Assembly: GCA_028709805.1 (NCBI GenBank)
Contig: JAQUTL010000001.1
Coordinates: 248,001-312,000 of the forward strand
Length of the DNA: 64,000 nt
Direction of reading: 5' to 3'
Source: Victivallaceae bacterium
GTDB lineage: Bacteria > Verrucomicrobiota > Lentisphaeria > Victivallales > Victivallaceae
Below the pieces are notes generated by a model. It made no database searches. It worked only from the letters and a program-made list of their open reading frames with translations, and was not told where the DNA came from. The translations under genes were made by a program, and so were the position numbers. Positions 54,591-63,981 of the stretch are shown piece by piece (the stretch's first letter is position 1; the number at the start of each line of letters is the position of its first letter).

Positions 54591-56302
54591 GGTTTGCCGT
54601 AATCTTTCGGGATCACCCGCATCGCCGCAGCAGTGGCCGCGAAACTCACCAGCGTGGCGATCATCACCCAGACAAAGAAGTGGAAATAGTCTCCGCCGCA
54701 GATGTTTTCCTGAATGTCGCCGGAATAAAATCCCGGCACCATCAATCCGATCGCCTGAAGTCCGGTCATGATCGCAAAATGGCTGGTGGCGAATTTGCCG
54801 GAGTCGGAGGCGAACCACACCATGAACATCATGTAGGCCGAAAAACCGAATCCGTAACCGAACTGCTCCACCGCCACGGAGAGATAGACCGGGAACCGGT
54901 CGACGGGCTGATAATGCGCCATCAGAACATAGACAATGTCCGGAATATTCAGCGCCAGCGCCATCGGAAGCATCCAGAAACGCAATCCCTGTCGCGACAG
55001 AGCCCAGCCGCCGGCGATTCCGCCGAACACCAGGCATGAAATCCCAACCACGCCATAGATGGCGCCGTATTCACTGTTGCTCAGGCCGAGGCCGCCCTTG
55101 CTGACCGGGTCGATCATAAAAGTGCTGCCGATCTTCAACAGCTGCGATTCGCCGAACCGGAACAGCAGAATGAAGATCAACGCCACCACCACATTTCTTT
55201 TGGTGAAGAAGCTGACAAACGCCTGCGCAAATTCCCGGTAGAACTTTCCCATGTCGGTCACGCCGGAAGCGCTGCCGGAATCGGAGGGCAGGGCGAAGAA
55301 ATGATATACCGCCAGCAGCGCGTAAAGTCCGGACAGCACGCCGAGGGCGACCATCCAGGCCACGATGAAGTTTCCGCTGTCCACCCGGAAACTGGTCATA
55401 CTGCCGTCGGCGCCGTTGGCTACTGCGGTGATGCGGGCAAGCCGGGGAAGGTCGAGAGTGTCCCGGGTGAAAAGCAGCCGCTCGGCGCCGACAAACGAGA
55501 CGTCCTTGTCCCGGCTGTCGGCCGTCCGGACCAGCGCAAGCTGCCGCCGGTCGCTGTTTCCGGTGTCGCGCAGCGTGATAAAGGCGAGCGGGGCATTCTG
55601 CGCCGCGGCGGTGATCCGTGCCAGTTTTTCGGCGGAGGGATCGGCGTTGTAGTCGGCGATCATCGGGTCAAGGTGTTTTGCGTCGCTGCTTCCTAGCGCG
55701 CACTTTGCGGTGCTGACGATGAAAAACTCATTGGCCAGTTCAACCGGCTGGACGGCGGCGTTTTTGATCTCCAGCGAAAATTCCAGCGGCCGCAAACTGG
55801 TGTGCTGTTGAACCAGACCGGCCAGCAGCACCACTCCGCCCTGCGCCGTAATCATTGCAATCCGGTAGAACGTGCCGCGAATTCCGGTGAAAAACGCCTG
55901 AAGGTTGGGCTTGAGCGAAACCACATAGATGCCGTCGGCCGCCGCGTCATGGGTGGCCGAGAGCAGCGCAAGAACCGAAAATATCGCCAGGAGCGACCGG
56001 GTCGCCGCGGTAAACGGCATGGCGAACACCGCCAGCAGAAATGCCGCCGCCATCGCCAGCTGCATAGTGACAACCCACCATTTCTTGCTGCGGTAAAGAT
56101 CGACGATCGGCGTCCACAGCGGCTTTATCGCCCACGGGAACATCAGAAAACTCGTGAAGCGGGCCACATCGGAATTGTTCATGCCAAGCTGTTTGAAGAT
56201 AAGGATCGACACGGTTGTCACGATTATGTACGGCACGCCTTCGGCAAAGTACAGACTGGGAACCCAAAACCATGGTGAACGTGTTTTGTCCGAGTTTTTC
56301 AC
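54575..56302 (-). CDS. AmpG-like MFS permease with large inserted loop
   Basis: A 575-residue permease of the PAT/AmpG type: SLYFAEGVPYIIVTT, the motif KPLWTPIVDLYRSKKW, and SATHDAAADGIYV as in AmpG-like proteins. A non-membrane insert of about 140 residues (167-309) lies between helices 5 and 6, which would be periplasmic by usual MFS topology. AmpG imports muropeptides for recycling; the substrate here is not shown. It is last in the lolC-lolD-GT-GT operon and overlaps the helicase 3' end by 16 bases. Confidence 0.82.
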   Translation of the reverse strand: MKNSDKTRSPWFWVPSLYFAEGVPYIIVTTVSILIFKQLGMNNSDVARFTSFLMFPWAIKPLWTPIVDLYRSKKWWVVTMQLAMAAAFLLAVFAMPFTAATRSLLAIFSVLALLSATHDAAADGIYVVSLKPNLQAFFTGIRGTFYRIAMITAQGGVVLLAGLVQQHTSLRPLEFSLEIKNAAVQPVELANEFFIVSTAKCALGSSDAKHLDPMIADYNADPSAEKLARITAAAQNAPLAFITLRDTGNSDRRQLALVRTADSRDKDVSFVGAERLLFTRDTLDLPRLARITAVANGADGSMTSFRVDSGNFIVAWMVALGVLSGLYALLAVYHFFALPSDSGSASGVTDMGKFYREFAQAFVSFFTKRNVVVALIFILLFRFGESQLLKIGSTFMIDPVSKGGLGLSNSEYGAIYGVVGISCLVFGGIAGGWALSRQGLRFWMLPMALALNIPDIVYVLMAHYQPVDRFPVYLSVAVEQFGYGFGFSAYMMFMVWFASDSGKFATSHFAIMTGLQAIGLMVPGFYSGDIQENICGGDYFHFFVWVMIATLVSFAATAAAMRVIPKDYGKPQPNR

Positions 56303-56333
56303 GGTAAGTTACACTCCTGTTTTATATTGAAAT

Positions 56334-58001
56334 CTAAAATATTGCCGTCCATATCTCGTCATAATAGTCATCAAACAGCGGTTCAGCTTTCAAGTCGCGG
56401 ATATATTCCGACCGGTCGTTTTCATATTTGTCCGGCTTGATGCGGATGATTACCACCACCGGCGCGCGGTCTTTTCCGGCAATCAGCTTGATCAGGCGCG
56501 GATAGCTGTAAAGCCGGTCGCCATATTCGGAGTTGAAGGTTTTCTCCACGCTGTCGGCCAGCTCGCCGGCTTCGGCGCCGAAGAACCCCGGAGCCGGGTC
56601 CATCAGATAGCCGACCGCGTGCATTACGTTGCTGTCCGCCACCACCGTTGCATTATACGGAATCAGCCGTGCGGCATGGCGCACGCCGCGTTCCTGAGCT
56701 TTGCCGGCCAGTATTTCATCCGGTATCACCCACTGGCCGATCGCAAACACTATCGCCAGTCCCATAAAGAAATGGGGCAGTTTTTTCTCCGATATTCCGC
56801 CGCCGGCTTTCATGGCAAGACACCAGAGGCAGACCGCGGCCAGCATCGTAAGCCATTTTGCGTTCTCATGGCCGGAAAACACCGGATATATCGCAGTCTG
56901 AACAATGATAAACCCGAATCCGGCAATCAGCAGCAGAATGAAAAATATTTTCAGCGGAACGGTCAGCCATTTCCGTCCGCCTTCGTCAAGATAGCGTTTC
57001 GCACCGAGCGCCAGAAGCATGGTCAACGGCGGAAAGCACGGCATGATATAAGTGGCGAGCTTGCCGGTGGAGGCGGAGAACAGCAGGAACGGCAGCACCG
57101 TCCAGCACAAGAGAATCCGGATGAAATCGCTGCGCAGCAGCTCGCGGAAATGACGCTTCAGAACCACAAACGCGCCGAGCGCGGTCAAAGCTCCCGGGAA
57201 CACGCCTCCGGCAAGCGGCGGCAGCAGAATCCAGAACGGCGAAGCGTGCTGTCCCGGCGTTTCATGAAAGAAGCGCTGAACGTGTTCGACCCAGAAAAAA
57301 TAGTTCCAGAAATACGGTTCGCGCAGATGTATCAGCAGCGACCATGGCGCGGCGACAACACAGGCCGCCGCCAGTACCGGCCACGGAGTGGTGTAAAAAA
57401 GTTTGAATTTCCGGCTCCAGATCAGGTATGGAACCACCGTCGCAGCGGGAACGGCAAAGGCAAGGAAGCCTTTGGTCAGAAACGCCAGACCGCAGCAGAC
57501 GCCGGAGAGCAGGAGCCACCCGGTCCGTTTTTTCCACGCCGGATCGTCGATCGCCGTAAAATAAAAGATCAAACAGCCGGTGGTGAACAGTGTGGTCAGA
57601 CTGTCCAGCACCGCGAACGTGCCGATGCCGAAAACAAAACCGGACGCCAGATACAACAGCGAGCCGAATGCGGCGTCTTCTTCGTTGCCGGTCTTGCGGC
57701 GGACGAAGCCGTAGATAAGAAGCGCCGTCAACCCGGCGGCCAGAGCCTGCGGAAAACGCGCCGCAAACCGGGTGTCTCCGAACAGCGCCATGCTGACCGC
57801 AGTGATCTGATAGCCCAGCGCCGGCTTCTCAAAATACCGCACTCCCAGCAGCCTGGGCGACACGAAGTCGCCGGATTCCAGCATCGCCCGCGGAATTTCC
57901 GCATAGCGGAATTCGTCCGGCGTTATCAGCGGACGCAGATTGAGCGGCGCGATATACGCGATCAGAAAAAATGCCAGCGGCAGATATTTATTAATTTTCA
58001 T
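56334..58001 (-). CDS. ArnT-like GT39/GT83 membrane glycosyltransferase (copy 2)
   Basis: A 555-residue GT-C enzyme with about 12 helices. The catalytic first periplasmic loop carries PDEFRYAEIPRAML, with DFVSPRLLGVRYFEKPALGY as in ArnT. A C-terminal soluble domain ends the protein. ArnT moves 4-amino-arabinose from undecaprenyl phosphate to lipid A; other members transfer different sugars. It is a tandem paralogue of the upstream gene, with an ATGA overlap, so donors or acceptors may differ. Confidence 0.87.
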   Translation of the reverse strand: MKINKYLPLAFFLIAYIAPLNLRPLITPDEFRYAEIPRAMLESGDFVSPRLLGVRYFEKPALGYQITAVSMALFGDTRFAARFPQALAAGLTALLIYGFVRRKTGNEEDAAFGSLLYLASGFVFGIGTFAVLDSLTTLFTTGCLIFYFTAIDDPAWKKRTGWLLLSGVCCGLAFLTKGFLAFAVPAATVVPYLIWSRKFKLFYTTPWPVLAAACVVAAPWSLLIHLREPYFWNYFFWVEHVQRFFHETPGQHASPFWILLPPLAGGVFPGALTALGAFVVLKRHFRELLRSDFIRILLCWTVLPFLLFSASTGKLATYIMPCFPPLTMLLALGAKRYLDEGGRKWLTVPLKIFFILLLIAGFGFIIVQTAIYPVFSGHENAKWLTMLAAVCLWCLAMKAGGGISEKKLPHFFMGLAIVFAIGQWVIPDEILAGKAQERGVRHAARLIPYNATVVADSNVMHAVGYLMDPAPGFFGAEAGELADSVEKTFNSEYGDRLYSYPRLIKLIAGKDRAPVVVIIRIKPDKYENDRSEYIRDLKAEPLFDDYYDEIWTAIF

Positions 58002-59668
58002 CGATTGTATTCCTGATAGAGCAGTCCGCGTTCATCCCATATTTTTATCGGCGAGGACGGCAGTTTTTTCATCCGGCGCTCCGAGTCCATGACAACAACA
58101 ACGTGATTGGACGGATCGGCAACCATGAGCCTGAACGCCTCCGGCGTCAGCAGCCGGCCGCGACCGGACTCGCGCTCCAAGCCGTAGGCAAGCTCACCGC
58201 CGGACTCGTAGACCAGAATATCGTCGCGCTTCAGCATCCAGCAGGTCGCTCCGACCAGTTTTTTGAACGCGGCCACCTTGGTCTCCGCCGTCACATTCTT
58301 GAAATACGGCGCGTAGAACACCTCCGGAGCGATTTTTGAGACAAACCGATACGGCATTACAAAATGAACAGTCAGCATCACCGCGGCGGTTCCGCCGGCG
58401 GCTAGCGCCATTTTTGCGGTCAGGGAATCCATCTTCGGTATTTTCTTCCAACATCCCATCATGATGATCGCCCCCAGCGCGGCGAAAAAGAACTTCATTT
58501 TTTCCGCCGGCAGATAGACCTGCCATTTTTCCGGCGTCATCCGGACAAAACCGCACGCCTGATAGATAATGAAACTTATCAGCGCCGCCGTCAGCAGCAA
58601 TGAAAACCAGCGTGCCGCCCGGTCGATCATCGCCATTTTTGCGTCAATTTTCGCATAATTGCTCAAGCCGACGGCCATGACCGCGGCGAAAAAAGGAAAA
58701 AGCGGCAGAATGTAAGTCGCCAGTTTTCCCGAACATGCGCTGAGAAAGATGAACGGCAGAATTATTGAACAGGCGCAGAACTGCATCGGCGGCGCTGAAA
58801 ATTCACGTTTCCATGCCCGGTGGAAGCCGCGGAACGCCGCCGGAAAAAACAGTGTCCACGGCATCATGCCGACCGGCAGGATCAGCAGGAAAAACCACGG
58901 CCCCTCCGGATGCTGTCCTTTTTCGTCGCCTAAAAAACGCTGGACATGCTCAATCCAGAAAAAGTAGTTCCAGAAGTCCGGCGAACGTCTGGCGATCAGA
59001 ATGCTCCACGGCAGAACCGCCAGCACCGCCACCGTCAGCGGCAGCCACGGCGCCAGAACCATCTCCCGCCATGAACGCCGCCAGAGCAGATATCCAGCCG
59101 CCGGCAGCCCGATCAGCGCCAGCGCCACAAACCCCTTGACGAGAAATGCGCCGCCGATCGCCAACCCGAACAGCGTCAGCAGGCCGCATTTTTCCAGACG
59201 GCTTTGCGACTCGAACGCCGAAAACGCGCTCATCAGCGCCAATGTGGTGAAAAAACTCAACTGCGCGTCCAGCACCGCATAGGTTCCGACGGCGAAAACC
59301 AGTCCGCTGCTGAAATAGATCATTGCGGCGATTCCGGCCAGCTCCGGACTGCGAAACGTCTTCTTCATCCAGAAAAACAGCATCATCCCGGTAAGAATGG
59401 TGCAGAACGCCGGAAAAAACCGGACGGAAAAACCGTTTTCACCGAAAACCGTCATCGCCGCCGCGTTCATCCAGTGGCCCATGACCGGTTTTTCAAAGTA
59501 GTCCAGACCGTTAAGTTTGGGCGACACCCAGTCATGACTGACGATCATTTCGCGGGCGATTTCCGCATAGCGGGTCTCATCCTCCACGAACAGCGGCCGG
59601 GTGGCGATGGTTCCAAGATAAACCGCCGCGATCACGAACAGGGCGGTGAACAGATTTTTTTGATTCAT
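57998..59668 (-). CDS. ArnT-like GT39/GT83 membrane glycosyltransferase (copy 1)
   Basis: A 556-residue paralogue of the following gene, with EDETRYAEIAREM and DWVSPKLNGLDYFEKPVMGH in the first periplasmic loop and the same alternating helix layout; HVQRFLGDEKGQHPEGPWFF parallels HVQRFFHETPGQHASPFWIL in the other copy. It lies 2 bases downstream of lolD. Role in lipid A or other lipid-linked envelope glycan decoration is inferred from family. Confidence 0.88.
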   Translation of the reverse strand: MNQKNLFTALFVIAAVYLGTIATRPLFVEDETRYAEIAREMIVSHDWVSPKLNGLDYFEKPVMGHWMNAAAMTVFGENGFSVRFFPAFCTILTGMMLFFWMKKTFRSPELAGIAAMIYFSSGLVFAVGTYAVLDAQLSFFTTLALMSAFSAFESQSRLEKCGLLTLFGLAIGGAFLVKGFVALALIGLPAAGYLLWRRSWREMVLAPWLPLTVAVLAVLPWSILIARRSPDFWNYFFWIEHVQRFLGDEKGQHPEGPWFFLLILPVGMMPWTLFFPAAFRGFHRAWKREFSAPPMQFCACSIILPFIFLSACSGKLATYILPLFPFFAAVMAVGLSNYAKIDAKMAMIDRAARWFSLLLTAALISFIIYQACGFVRMTPEKWQVYLPAEKMKFFFAALGAIIMMGCWKKIPKMDSLTAKMALAAGGTAAVMLTVHFVMPYRFVSKIAPEVFYAPYFKNVTAETKVAAFKKLVGATCWMLKRDDILVYESGGELAYGLERESGRGRLLTPEAFRLMVADPSNHVVVVMDSERRMKKLPSSPIKIWDERGLLYQEYNR

Positions 59669-59670
59669 TT

Positions 59671-60342
59671 TCAGCGTTTCCGTAGTTGACCGTCAACCAG
59701 TTCGCAGGAGGCGTCTCCAAGTTTTGCGAGGTCGGGGTTGTGGGTTATCATGATGATGGACAGCGGAATGCTTTTGTCGCCGTGCAGTTCGGCCAGCAGT
59801 TTCATGATGCCGTCTCCGGTGGCGGCGTCGAGATTGCCGGTCGGCTCGTCGGCCAGCAGCAGCCGCGGCGAGTTGATCAATGCGCGGGCGATGGCGGCGC
59901 GCTGGCATTCGCCGCCGGAAAGTTCGCCGGGACGATGCGCAAGCCGGTCTTTCAAGCCAACCCGTTCGGCAAGCGAAAGCGCGCGCGCCTTACAGGAAAA
60001 ATTCTTTCCAAGATAAGCCGGAAGCATGATGTTTTCCAGCACGGTCAACTCCGGCAGCAGGTGGTAGCTCTGGAATACAAAGCCGATCTCGCGGTTGCGA
60101 AGCGCCACCTGATTGAATTCGGAATACGGTCTGCCGTCAAAATTCAGTTCCCCGGAGTCGGGCCGCTCAAGGGTGCCGAGGATGTTCAGCAGCGTAGTCT
60201 TTCCGCTGCCGGAAGCGCCGAGCAGCATCAGCCATGAACGCTCCGGCATAACCAGATTCACGTCCTTCAGCACCGTCAGCGTCTGACTTCCGATTCTGAA
60301 GTCCTTGCGGATATTTTTACATTCCAAAATGATTTTTGACAT
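59671..60342 (-). CDS. lolD: Lipoprotein-releasing ABC transporter ATPase LolD
   Basis: A 223-residue ABC ATPase: Walker A GASGSGKTT, Q-loop VFQSYHLLPELTVLEN, signature LSGGECQRAAIARAL, Walker B LLLADEPTGNLD and switch His in ITHN. With the adjacent FtsX-like permease it forms the LolCDE-type extractor that hands outer-membrane lipoproteins to LolA. I choose ATG 60342 (MSKIILE); a GTG at 60372 immediately after the lolC stop would add 10 residues. Neither has a strong Shine-Dalgarno, so translation coupling to lolC is likely. Confidence 0.9.
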   Translation of the reverse strand: MSKIILECKNIRKDFRIGSQTLTVLKDVNLVMPERSWLMLLGASGSGKTTLLNILGTLERPDSGELNFDGRPYSEFNQVALRNREIGFVFQSYHLLPELTVLENIMLPAYLGKNFSCKARALSLAERVGLKDRLAHRPGELSGGECQRAAIARALINSPRLLLADEPTGNLDAATGDGIMKLLAELHGDKSIPLSIIMITHNPDLAKLGDASCELVDGQLRKR

Positions 60343-60372
60343 TTGCGATGTTTTCTGTTTATGGTATTTCAC

Positions 60373-61656
60373 TTATTCGTCGCGAAACGCCTTCGCCGGA
60401 TCAAGTTTCGCCGCGCGCCAGGCGGGGATCAGCCCGCCAACGGTGCACAGCGCCACCGAGATAAGCACGATCAGCATCAGGTCCTGACCGACGATTTCAG
60501 CCGGCAGTTCGTCAAACTGATAAAGCGACTTGGGAAATATCTCCCGGCCGGTCGCTTTCGCCAGCGCGTTCATAATCGCCATCCGGAAAGTCACCACCAG
60601 CGTTCCCAATCCCACGCCGGCGCCGGTGCCGATCATCCCGACCAGCAGCCCCTGAAAAACGAACACCCGCATCATCTGGCCGTTGGTTGCGCCGAGCGCT
60701 TTCAGCAGCCCGATCTCCCGCGTTTTCTGATATACGGAGGTTATCAGATTGTTGCTTATGCTGAATGCCGCCACCAGAACGATGAAGACCAGCAGGAAGA
60801 ACATCATCTGTTTTTCGGTGTTCAGAACACTGATCAGCAGTTGATTGCGCTCCTCCCATGTGGTGATGTCATAGCCGGGGAGGGCGGCGCGGAGCTGCTT
60901 TGCCGCGTCCGCCGCCTTCGCCGGATCGTTCAGCCAGCCGGCGACCTCCGAAGCGCAGTTCCACGGCAGGCGGAACAGATCGGCGGCATCGTTGAGATCC
61001 ATGAAGATTATCTGCGAATCGAAGTCATACTTCCCGAAGTGGCAGAGCGCCGCCACGGTGAATTCGGCTGGAAGCGACACCTCTTTGGCATCCTTCACTG
61101 ATATTTTTCCGGACGAGGAGATGTTCACCATGTCCGCCAGTTGAACGGTGGAGTGCACCTGCACCCGGCTTCCCAGCCGCAGGTCGAGTTTTTTCGCCAG
61201 CGTGCTGCTGATGATTATTTCGCCGGGCAACAGTTCGAACGGCGCGTCCGGCCTCAGATGCGCCACGATTGCGTCGCGGAAATCCATTTCCTCGCGGAAC
61301 CGGTCGAATTCGATGCCGAGAACGCCCTGCGGCTCAAAAACATCGCCGCGCTGAATAAACACCGGAGCGGTGATCATTCTGGCCGCCCGGCCGCCTGCCG
61401 AACGGATCGCCTCCTCGGCTTTTTCGGTGTCGGTGATCACATAGCGATCACGGGAAACATGAAGATGCGGCTGGGTCTGGAGCATTTTGTTTCTCATCTC
61501 GCCGCTGAATCCGGTCATCACCGCCAGAACCACGATCAGCACCGCCACGCCGAGCATCACGCCGACTATTGAAATCAAAGTTATTATGGAAACTTCATTG
61601 CGTTTGGGGCGCAAATAGCGCCGAGCCAGAAACAATTCAACCCGCATTGCCGACAT
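60373..61656 (-). CDS. lolC: Lipoprotein-releasing ABC transporter permease LolC/LolE
   Basis: A 427-residue permease: ELFLARRYLRPKRNE with the family start SIITLISIVGVMLGVAVLIVVL, a periplasmic MacB-like domain (about 45-255) and three C-terminal FtsX helices with KTREIGLLKALGAT. A single permease gene is present, so the complex may be a LolC homodimer (LolF-like) rather than LolC-LolE. It is the first gene of the five-gene minus-strand envelope operon. An ATG 9 bases later (MRVELF) is an alternative start. Confidence 0.92.
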   Translation of the reverse strand: MSAMRVELFLARRYLRPKRNEVSIITLISIVGVMLGVAVLIVVLAVMTGFSGEMRNKMLQTQPHLHVSRDRYVITDTEKAEEAIRSAGGRAARMITAPVFIQRGDVFEPQGVLGIEFDRFREEMDFRDAIVAHLRPDAPFELLPGEIIISSTLAKKLDLRLGSRVQVHSTVQLADMVNISSSGKISVKDAKEVSLPAEFTVAALCHFGKYDFDSQIIFMDLNDAADLFRLPWNCASEVAGWLNDPAKAADAAKQLRAALPGYDITTWEERNQLLISVLNTEKQMMFFLLVFIVLVAAFSISNNLITSVYQKTREIGLLKALGATNGQMMRVFVFQGLLVGMIGTGAGVGLGTLVVTFRMAIMNALAKATGREIFPKSLYQFDELPAEIVGQDLMLIVLISVALCTVGGLIPAWRAAKLDPAKAFRDE

Positions 61657-61761
61657 CCTGTGAAATTTAATCGTCTTTTATTCGGTTAATGTACTATCTA
61701 AACCGTTTTTTTAAAGTATATTAATATTGAAATATTGATAAAAAAGACAGGAGGCGTTCTT

Positions 61762-63981
61762 TTGAACACTATAAAGACTCCCGAATTGCTGGCTCCGGCC
61801 GGAAATCTTCGCTGCGCATTGGCCGCATTCGACGCCGGCGCCGATGCGGTTTACGCCGGACTCGGCAAATTCAACGCCCGCGAACGCGGTGAAAATTTCG
61901 AGTCCGAAGAGCTGCTCGCACTGATCGAATACGCTCATGCGCACGGTAAAAAAGTGTATCTTGCGTTCAATACGCTGCTGAAGGAAAGCGAATTGGAAGA
62001 AGCCGCCGCCATGCTCGGCTCGTTTTATGACGCATTTCCGGACGCGGTGCTGGTGCAGGATCTCGGACTTGCAAAAATAATCCGCGACTATTTTCCGGAA
62101 TTGACCATGCACGCCTCCACGCAAATGGGTATTCATAACCTGGAGGGTCTGGAGATCGCCGCAAAACTCGGCTTCAAGCGTGCGGTGCTGGAGCGTCAGC
62201 TTACTCTTGATGAAATCCGGCTTATCGCCGCGAAGTCTCCGATTGAGCTTGAGGTGTTCATTCACGGAGCGCTGTGCTGTTCGCTTTCCGGCGAATGTCT
62301 GTTTTCGTCATGGTCCGGCGGCTGCAGCGGCAACCGCGGAAAATGCAAACAGCCGTGCCGCCGCCGTTACTTTTCCAAGCAGGGAAACGGCTTTTTCTTC
62401 TCCACCGCCGACCTGTGCGCCACCGGAGTCATATCCGAACTGCGCAAGCTGAATATCGCCAGCTTCAAGATTGAGGGCAGACTGCGTCAGGCCGACTATG
62501 TGTTCAACACGGTAAGCGCCTACCGGAAACTGGTCGACGCGCCGGAAATCGACCGCAAAGTCACCGGCGAGGCGCGCAATCTGCTGGCGGAGAGCTGCGG
62601 AAGGAAATGGTCGGACGGTTTTTACTCCGACTCTTCAATGCGCGAATTGATTCAATACAAGGCGCTCGGCGCCTCCGGCGCGCCGTGCGGCCGGGTGGAG
62701 GACGTGGCGGACAACGGCTTCGGCTTTATCGCCGCCCGGCGGATTCATCTTGGCGACCGCGTCCGGGTGCAGCCGGCGTCCGGTGACGAAGGGCCGTCGC
62801 TGACCATCACCAAAATGTTTGTGAACAACGCTCCGGCCACCGTTGCTTCGCGCGGCGACCGCTGTTTTATCTGCTGCGACAAACCGGTCGAGTTCAAAGG
62901 TCTGGTATACAAGATCGGCCGGGCCGCGCCCGATCCGAAACTCCGCAGACTGCCGGTTCCGCGCCGCAAACTCAACGCGTCATTCCATTTCAGCAGCAAC
63001 GGCGGCTTCTCCGGTAAAGTGACCAATACGGTTCCCCCGATAGAATTTTCCTGCCCGATCGAACTGCGTCCGGCGCTGAATCAGGCGTTGACGCCCGGCA
63101 TGCTCGGCGCCGAACTGGCGCTGCGCGGCGATGACGCCTATGCCTCCGGCGCGCTCTCCTGCATGCTGGACGGCAATTATTTTCTGCCGCTCAGCGAATT
63201 GAAGAAACTCCGGAATAAGTTTTGGGATCATGTTCTGTCGTCGCTCGGAACGGTGGAGCTTCCGCCGCCGGGAGCGTTGAATCTGGCGGCGTTCCGCGCC
63301 GCCGTCGCCTCGCGTCCGGTCATTGAACCGGATGAAGGCTATCGTCGTGAAACGGTGGCGGTGTCGCCCTCAAGCGCCACTTTCGGCAATCCGAAAGCGC
63401 GGATGGCATCATCGATTTTCAGCTATACCAAGCACGCTGAAGAGCTTATTCTGCCGGACTTCTGTCCGCCTGAAAAAATCGAGAGACTAAGAAGACTGAT
63501 TGCCGAAGCTGTTGCTTCCGGCGTCCGCCGTTTCCGGGTCTGCGGGCTGTATGCGTTCGCACTGTTCAATGGCGACCGCGAACTGGTCACCGGATACGGT
63601 ATTCCGGTCTGCAACTCGTGGGCGGCTGAGCTGTTGCGCGAACTGGGAGCGGGGCAGGTCATGGCGCACGTCGAGCTGGAGAAAGCGGCGCTGGAGCAGC
63701 TGGTCTCCCGTTCTCCGCTGCCGGTGGAGATCTACCGTTTCGGCCGGATACCGCTCTTGTCCACCCGGGCGGCGCTGCCGGTTGACGGTGAAATACGCGA
63801 CGCGCACGGCGCCGGATTCATGATCCTGCGCGACGGCGCGTGCGGATTGTTCCGGCTTTACAGTTCAAAAGTAATGAGCGTTCCCCGTCTGCGCGGCGCT
63901 TCCGACTTTTACGATCTCACCAACGCCCACTGGGGCGCAAAAGACACTGGCGATTTTAATTTCTATACTGAACTGACATGA
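61762..63981 (+). CDS. U32 family protein, RlhA-like
   Basis: A 739-residue U32 protein. The N-terminal barrel reads PELLAPAGNLRCALAAFDAGADAVYAGL, with MHASTQMGIHN and the cysteine signature HGALCCSLSGECLFSS followed by SGNRGKCKQPCRRRY. A DUF3656-like middle (GAPCGRVEDVADNGFGFI) suggests the RlhA branch, which hydroxylates a 23S rRNA cytidine in E. coli; other U32 members act in ubiquinone synthesis or as putative collagenases. The TTG start has AGGAGG 7 bases upstream; an earlier in-frame TTG at 61735 lacks a site. ATGA couples it to the next gene. Confidence 0.9.
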   Translation: MNTIKTPELLAPAGNLRCALAAFDAGADAVYAGLGKFNARERGENFESEELLALIEYAHAHGKKVYLAFNTLLKESELEEAAAMLGSFYDAFPDAVLVQDLGLAKIIRDYFPELTMHASTQMGIHNLEGLEIAAKLGFKRAVLERQLTLDEIRLIAAKSPIELEVFIHGALCCSLSGECLFSSWSGGCSGNRGKCKQPCRRRYFSKQGNGFFFSTADLCATGVISELRKLNIASFKIEGRLRQADYVFNTVSAYRKLVDAPEIDRKVTGEARNLLAESCGRKWSDGFYSDSSMRELIQYKALGASGAPCGRVEDVADNGFGFIAARRIHLGDRVRVQPASGDEGPSLTITKMFVNNAPATVASRGDRCFICCDKPVEFKGLVYKIGRAAPDPKLRRLPVPRRKLNASFHFSSNGGFSGKVTNTVPPIEFSCPIELRPALNQALTPGMLGAELALRGDDAYASGALSCMLDGNYFLPLSELKKLRNKFWDHVLSSLGTVELPPPGALNLAAFRAAVASRPVIEPDEGYRRETVAVSPSSATFGNPKARMASSIFSYTKHAEELILPDFCPPEKIERLRRLIAEAVASGVRRFRVCGLYAFALFNGDRELVTGYGIPVCNSWAAELLRELGAGQVMAHVELEKAALEQLVSRSPLPVEIYRFGRIPLLSTRAALPVDGEIRDAHGAGFMILRDGACGLFRLYSSKVMSVPRLRGASDFYDLTNAHWGAKDTGDFNFYTELT

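Noticed and set aside
56619-58016. A 465-codon plus-strand frame opposite the ArnT-like gene
   Set aside because: Extreme Arg/Gln content and no start signal; the minus strand has the family motifs.
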